Below are positions 60,496-64,000 of a DNA stretch of 64,000 nt, one piece after another; within the stretch, counting starts at the first letter, position 1; each line of letters begins with the position of its first letter. The notes under the pieces are model-generated. The model worked only from the letters and a program-made list of their open reading frames with translations, was not told where the DNA came from and did not search any database. Location: the NCBI GenBank assembly GCA_937871585.1, contig CALMPJ010000192.1, forward strand, positions 1 to 64,000, read 5' to 3'. This stretch comes from an uncultured Acidobacteriota bacterium. GTDB taxonomy: Bacteria; Acidobacteriota; Blastocatellia; Pyrinomonadales; Pyrinomonadaceae. The position numbers were made by a program, and so were the translations under genes.

Positions 60496-60571
<76 letters not shown>

Positions 60572-60794
60572 TTTATCTTCAATAAAAACGACGGTTTACG
60601 TTAACCAAAAGACAGACGCAATAATGACAATCTGTTTGTTGGACTTAGCCGAGTCGGGCTCGACGTTGTCTGAGGGTCAACAAACGGTCTAAGTTCTTCC
60701 GCATTAAAAAGAGAGCTTCGATCGTGTTGACACGGTCAAATCGGCATCTACCCCTATCAGCAGGGAACGATTCAGCCTGAGAAAGGTTTGGATT
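60572..60794. other. 223-bp gap between the tRNA and the patatin gene
   Basis: No ORF or strong terminator was seen. The sequence contains scattered AT-rich stretches. No second copy of the tRNA 3' end was found within the window, so there is no direct proof of an attachment site. Confidence 0.6.
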
Positions 60795-62618
60795 CTAAAC
60801 CTGATCAGACCGAATTATCTTCCAACGTTTTAGTTCGTTGATGATATAGTTCAGAATCTCCGAAACGGCTTTTCCGCCTCCGAAAAGAAGACCAAACCCG
60901 GCATAGAATGAGACGGAAGAATAGTCCTTAATATTTGATTGAATGATCATCTTTAGACGAGTCTTGATACCCTTTTCATATTTTCGGAATCGCGATCGAA
61001 ATACGGCTTCTGAAAGCGTGGGAAACTGTAACGCAAAGTACAGATCATTGATCTCGCGTCCTTGAAGCTTGTCGTCGATCAGATTTACATCCGGAATAAT
61101 TGGAAAATTGGATTCAATAACATTACCTTCATTGTCGAGAACTTCACTACGGAACAGGTCTCGGATCTTTTGATTTTTATCTGATTCGCCATACGACTCT
61201 GCGAAGATCGGATTCTCCTTTGCTTCAGAATGCGATATCGAAAAATGCTTTTGCAGGAAAGACTTGCAGTTAATTCTGCCCAAATAAAAATCGTGTTTTC
61301 TGAAGTCCTTGTCTAGAAATCCGCCAAATCCGTTTAGGCTGCCGCATGCGATCGCCAGACTTCCGTCAATTGGGTCATATCCGGCTTCGCGCCGGCGCGG
61401 CGAGATCATAAAGCAAGACGAATCTCTTTTGCTTACAACTTTTTCAAGGTCCTCTCGTTTTAGCAAACTTTGCGTACGAACCGTTGAGAACAGCCTAGCT
61501 ATCGCACCGATTACGCTGAACGGACTTTCGGTTCGGTTATATCGGATCCGTTCTCGTTCCTCGGACGGGAAAGGGTCAACCATCAGAACGGTCGAGTTAA
61601 AACTTTCAGGTGTTTTTGTTACAAATTCTTGTCCGCTCGCATTGACTCGTGTTTTCAGCAGATACTCTGTGAGTTCGAAAGGCTCATTGTCGATCGTGCC
61701 GCCATCGATGAAGGTAGCCTTGTATTGACTCCTCTCGATAACATCATTTGACGATAGAATGATCTTTTTTCCATCATTTAATTTGGTAAGCAGGATATTA
61801 TTCTCGACATATTTTTTGTGCCGTGAGAACGTCCTATATGCCAAACCAACCGGAAAAGCTCCCGTTGCCATTCCGGCCGTTACAAACAGATCTGTGTTCC
61901 CGTTTTCCGTCTCGTCGTTAAAGTCTACGTCAATGCTGCCGTCGAATGGACTCGAGTCCACATGATCAAAACTAAAAAAGGCGACGTCGCGATGGTCATA
62001 CGTAAAAAATCCGGATGATGCGCCGGCAAATTTAGTTTCCTTCTTGAACCCGTCGAGGTTCGTGAGCGTAACGAACGTGCGGAGATGTGGCGAAACGAAT
62101 GACGGCCATTCTAAGGGTTCTTGCGTTGATAAGATCAGCGTCTTATTGGCGATCCTTTTGATAAATCGCGAGTTAAGTCCAGAGATAAATGTCCTTTCTG
62201 TCGACTTTGTAACATCCGTTAGATCGTCGGTCTTCAGCAATTGAGGAATCATATCGTCTGCCGTTAGATTGACCCAGGAGTTGTAAAGGCGATTTTCTTC
62301 CTTTCTCTCCTTAAGTTCGGCATCGGATACATCGTCGTAACTCGCTTCCTTTGGGTGATAGGCGGCAATCGGGCGCAATTTCCTCTGGACGGCGAGCGAG
62401 GCAATGCATGCGGTCATACCACCCGCAGAAGCTCCGCTCATTACCTCGATGACAACCTTGTGACGAGGCACCAAGTCCTTGAATTGCTCGTCATTCTTCA
62501 TTTTTTCCCACTTTTCTAAGACTTCGAACAGATAGTCGATCACTCCCGCAGTGTAAGCTCCCGCGGAAATGGCTCCGGCCATCGTTATTGCCAGATGGAA
62601 AGTTTTATCATCACTCAT
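60795..62618 (-). CDS. patatin-like phospholipase
   Basis: 607 residues. The Ser-Asp dyad is visible: S64 in S-G-A-S-A-G-G (GxSxG) and the Asp of F-I-D-G-G-T-I-D. The oxyanion loop reads M-A-G-A-I-S-A-G-A-Y in place of the more common G-G-G-x-R-G. The N-terminal 150 residues and the long C-terminal half (about 350-607), which carries charged helices and a last segment with G-L-L-F-G-G-G, are specific to a large bacterial subfamily. It should cleave acyl chains of phospholipids. There is no signal peptide. The start lies 5 bp after the membrane-SH3 gene stop, so the two are co-transcribed. Confidence 0.87.
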   Translation of the reverse strand: MSDDKTFHLAITMAGAISAGAYTAGVIDYLFEVLEKWEKMKNDEQFKDLVPRHKVVIEVMSGASAGGMTACIASLAVQRKLRPIAAYHPKEASYDDVSDAELKERKEENRLYNSWVNLTADDMIPQLLKTDDLTDVTKSTERTFISGLNSRFIKRIANKTLILSTQEPLEWPSFVSPHLRTFVTLTNLDGFKKETKFAGASSGFFTYDHRDVAFFSFDHVDSSPFDGSIDVDFNDETENGNTDLFVTAGMATGAFPVGLAYRTFSRHKKYVENNILLTKLNDGKKIILSSNDVIERSQYKATFIDGGTIDNEPFELTEYLLKTRVNASGQEFVTKTPESFNSTVLMVDPFPSEERERIRYNRTESPFSVIGAIARLFSTVRTQSLLKREDLEKVVSKRDSSCFMISPRRREAGYDPIDGSLAIACGSLNGFGGFLDKDFRKHDFYLGRINCKSFLQKHFSISHSEAKENPIFAESYGESDKNQKIRDLFRSEVLDNEGNVIESNFPIIPDVNLIDDKLQGREINDLYFALQFPTLSEAVFRSRFRKYEKGIKTRLKMIIQSNIKDYSSVSFYAGFGLLFGGGKAVSEILNYIINELKRWKIIRSDQV

Positions 62619-62623
62619 TGTGT

Positions 62624-63433
62624 TTAGCTATTTCTTCTTATACTGACCCATACGGAACCCGTATCCGGACAGATCTGTGCATCGCCCAGTAAGGTTGCTG
62701 TCTCGCCGATCCTAAGGGCAGTTATGATCTCACCGGTTGCGCGGCTACAGTTTTTTGTCTCCGTCCGCAAGTAGACGTTATCGGTGAATGTAATAGTCTT
62801 TCCTTGTTTCAAGTCGGATACAGCAACCGTATTGCTGATCGTTTCGGCTTTCTGCCACACCCGATTACTATCAGCCCGGCCAAGATACACCCATCCGGTA
62901 TCGGTCGCGGGTTTTGGATTGTTTATCGCTGACAAGGCTACGGCAATTTGCGAGTTTGTGGAATCTAGTAACTTCTCGTCACCGTCGGAGTTCTTTTTCT
63001 GAATATCCAGTTCATTTCCAACGGCTTTCAGCTGGGTTTCCGTTAGTGTTAGCAGCCCGTCCTTTGTCGTTGCCGGCAACTGTCCGGTTTTCACCAACGC
63101 GTCTTCTACGATCTTCTTTTGAGGAGAGGTGAGAGAGAGTTCGGTGCTCTTGATGGTTACACTCTGACCATTCTCCGCCAGTGCCTTCAAGAGGTTGCCG
63201 ACACTCGACGTGAAGACCCCGAGACCGGATGCCAATACGCCCGGAAGGAATAGAAAGCACACCAAAAGGATCGGAATTACCCCTGCGCGTATCGCGGAAA
63301 ACGATTCATGCAGCAACTTTACGGCGCTGCTTACATTCGTATACCAATTCGGGGTTTCAATATTCTCTGACGGCGGAGCACTCACGGTTTTTTCGACGGT
63401 GTCATCGCCGATCTTTAGATCGGTCTCTTTCAT
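62624..63433 (-). CDS. single-pass membrane protein with a C-terminal SH3-like domain
   Basis: 269 residues from the ATG at 63433, backed by AGGAGG 12 nt upstream; a GTG at 63568 is in frame but lies over a hairpin. One membrane helix at about 47-68 (V-I-P-I-L-L-V-C-F-L-F-L-P-G-V-L-A) follows a 45-residue acidic cytosolic part. The long helical stretch (75-150, S-L-T-S-P-Q-K-K-I-V-E-D-A) leads to a C-terminal bacterial SH3 (SH3b)-like part, with D-N-V-Y-L-R-T-E-T and T-G-S-V-W-V-S-I. It may be a membrane anchor or sensor of the cell wall. Confidence 0.7.
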   Translation of the reverse strand: MKETDLKIGDDTVEKTVSAPPSENIETPNWYTNVSSAVKLLHESFSAIRAGVIPILLVCFLFLPGVLASGLGVFTSSVGNLLKALAENGQSVTIKSTELSLTSPQKKIVEDALVKTGQLPATTKDGLLTLTETQLKAVGNELDIQKKNSDGDEKLLDSTNSQIAVALSAINNPKPATDTGWVYLGRADSNRVWQKAETISNTVAVSDLKQGKTITFTDNVYLRTETKNCSRATGEIITALRIGETATLLGDAQICPDTGSVWVSIRRNS

Positions 63434-63536
63434 TGCTCTAATTAGCCTCCTAGTGTTTTTGAATACATTCTTGATTACCATCGTCTTGGGATGTTCAGTT
63501 CCGCTCTTCGACTCGGCACTGAACATTGATAGAAAC

Positions 63537-63565
63537 GGCCTCAGGTGTTTTAGGAGCCTGAGGCC
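63537..63565 (-). terminator. hairpin after the endolysin-like gene
   Basis: ggcctcagg / cctgaggcc, 9 bp with an 11-nt loop, just past the minus-strand stop at 63576; on the minus strand followed by gtttct. Confidence 0.55.
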
Positions 63566-63575
63566 CACTGCATCT

Positions 63576-64000
63576 TTAAAGACCCAGAGCTTTCAAAGTC
63601 ATTGTGCCTGCAATGCCATCCGGCTGAAGGCGATTTGCGGACTGAAATGTTCGCACGGCGTCCTCGGTCTTTGGCCCAAAGGAGCCGTCCGCTTTTCCGG
63701 CCGGTATATATCCACGTTCTATCAGTGCCTTTTGTAGACTCCGAACTGCCTCGCCGCGAGAACCTCGTTTCAGCAATGCAGGAACGGGAGTTCCTGGTGC
63801 GTCCTGAGGTTTTACTTTTGCGCCAAAATCCAAGATCCACGGTGATGGATCATCATAAAGGTTCCGATCGGCAGCGGCCGAGATGTGCACGTGATGATTG
63901 TGAGCATTTTTTCCGTGATACGGTTTCCATTTAGTGATGTCCCCAGTAACGGAGATCTGCCTTTCGAAAATTACATATTTGATACGCGGATCGCGGGCAG
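63576..64000 (-). CDS. endolysin-like protein with PG_binding_1 domain (5' end outside the window)
   Basis: The frame is open to the window edge, giving at least 141 residues. The visible N-part reads D-P-R-I-K-Y-V-I-F-E-R-Q-I, then W-K-P-Y-H-G-K-N-A-H-N-H-H-V-H-I-S: an I-K-Y-V-I ... H-x-H-V-H-I-S pattern found in M15-like phage lysins and related secreted proteins. The C-terminal 60 residues are a PG_binding_1 domain (L-K-R-G-S-R-G-E-A-V-R-S-L-Q-K-A-L, then D-G-S-F-G-P-K-T-E-D-A-V). It probably cuts or binds peptidoglycan. The start must be found upstream of the window. Confidence 0.75.
   Translation of the reverse strand, partial: ARDPRIKYVIFERQISVTGDITKWKPYHGKNAHNHHVHISAAADRNLYDDPSPWILDFGAKVKPQDAPGTPVPALLKRGSRGEAVRSLQKALIERGYIPAGKADGSFGPKTEDAVRTFQSANRLQPDGIAGTMTLKALGL

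Noticed and set aside
60795-62618. A CBASS effector (CapV-like) reading of the patatin gene
   Set aside because: No CD-NTase, ubiquitin-like or E1/E2 gene is next to it, and the neighbours are wall- and membrane-linked instead.

Overview
The window looks like a chromosomal segment of an acidobacterium, most likely class Blastocatellia (Pyrinomonadaceae-like). I infer this from the mix of families, not from a marker gene: two von Willebrand-A proteins of the acidobacterial type, winged-helix/TPR and kinase/TPR sensor proteins, a secreted S46 dipeptidyl-peptidase, carboxypeptidase-regulatory-like C-terminal domains, FG-GAP and pattern-rich surface proteins, and G+C near one half by eye. Gene density is high. 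No rRNA, CRISPR array, transposase or prophage structural gene was seen.

Layout. 1-6000: the 3' end of aroB, a small membrane protein, a B12-binding-type radical SAM protein, a VWA protein, a lectin-like secreted protein and a PhyH-type dioxygenase. 6065-8920: a compact ECF sigma operon (sigma factor, two tiny proteins, an anti-sigma with two zinc motifs, a B-box membrane protein, a small membrane protein). 9140-13398: M23 peptidase, S46 peptidase and an ARPP-1-like protein, with strong terminators between. 13513-17555 (minus): a giant surface protein translationally coupled to a small zinc-ribbon/HTH protein. 17724-25526: a winged-helix TPR regulator, folK-panB-panC, a thioredoxin-fold protein, maf, a DciA-like gene, and gatC/gatA with a lipoprotein gene between them. 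25571-30055: lon and a lytic transglycosylase. 30070-34088: an Rrf2 regulator followed by redox genes (thioredoxin-like, YceI, MDR oxidoreductase, F420-type reductase, trxA), with two matching palindromic operators. 34105-42826: FG-GAP protein, VWA protein, deoB, three GAF-GGDEF diguanylate cyclases and an AAA ATPase. 42948-49484: DUF885 peptidase-like protein, a phosphodiesterase-TPR-sulfotransferase fusion, a surface protein and an APS kinase fused to an NMN-adenylyltransferase-like domain. 49546-60221: M28 peptidase, a 1420-residue Ser/Thr kinase with a duplicated output module, citrate synthase, oligopeptidase, pgsA and a secreted protein. 60496-64000: tRNA-Thr(UGU), then a minus-strand group of patatin phospholipase, membrane/SH3 protein and an endolysin-like protein cut by the window edge.

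How the genes may work together. The Rrf2 block reads as a thiol/redox stress regulon. The sigma block reads as an envelope-stress module. The sulfotransferase fusion (a PAPS user) and the APS kinase fusion (a PAPS maker) lie within about 4 kb on the same strand and may be a sulfation pair of unusual architecture; this is the strongest candidate for an undescribed system.

A second theme is non-coding: at least six intergenic spots carry short tandem units of 7-10 nt, five of them arranged as opposed arms around a unique loop or terminator. One of these arrays forms the signal-peptide coding region of the lipoprotein gene inside gatCA. All family assignments are from reading the translated sequence; no database search was possible.
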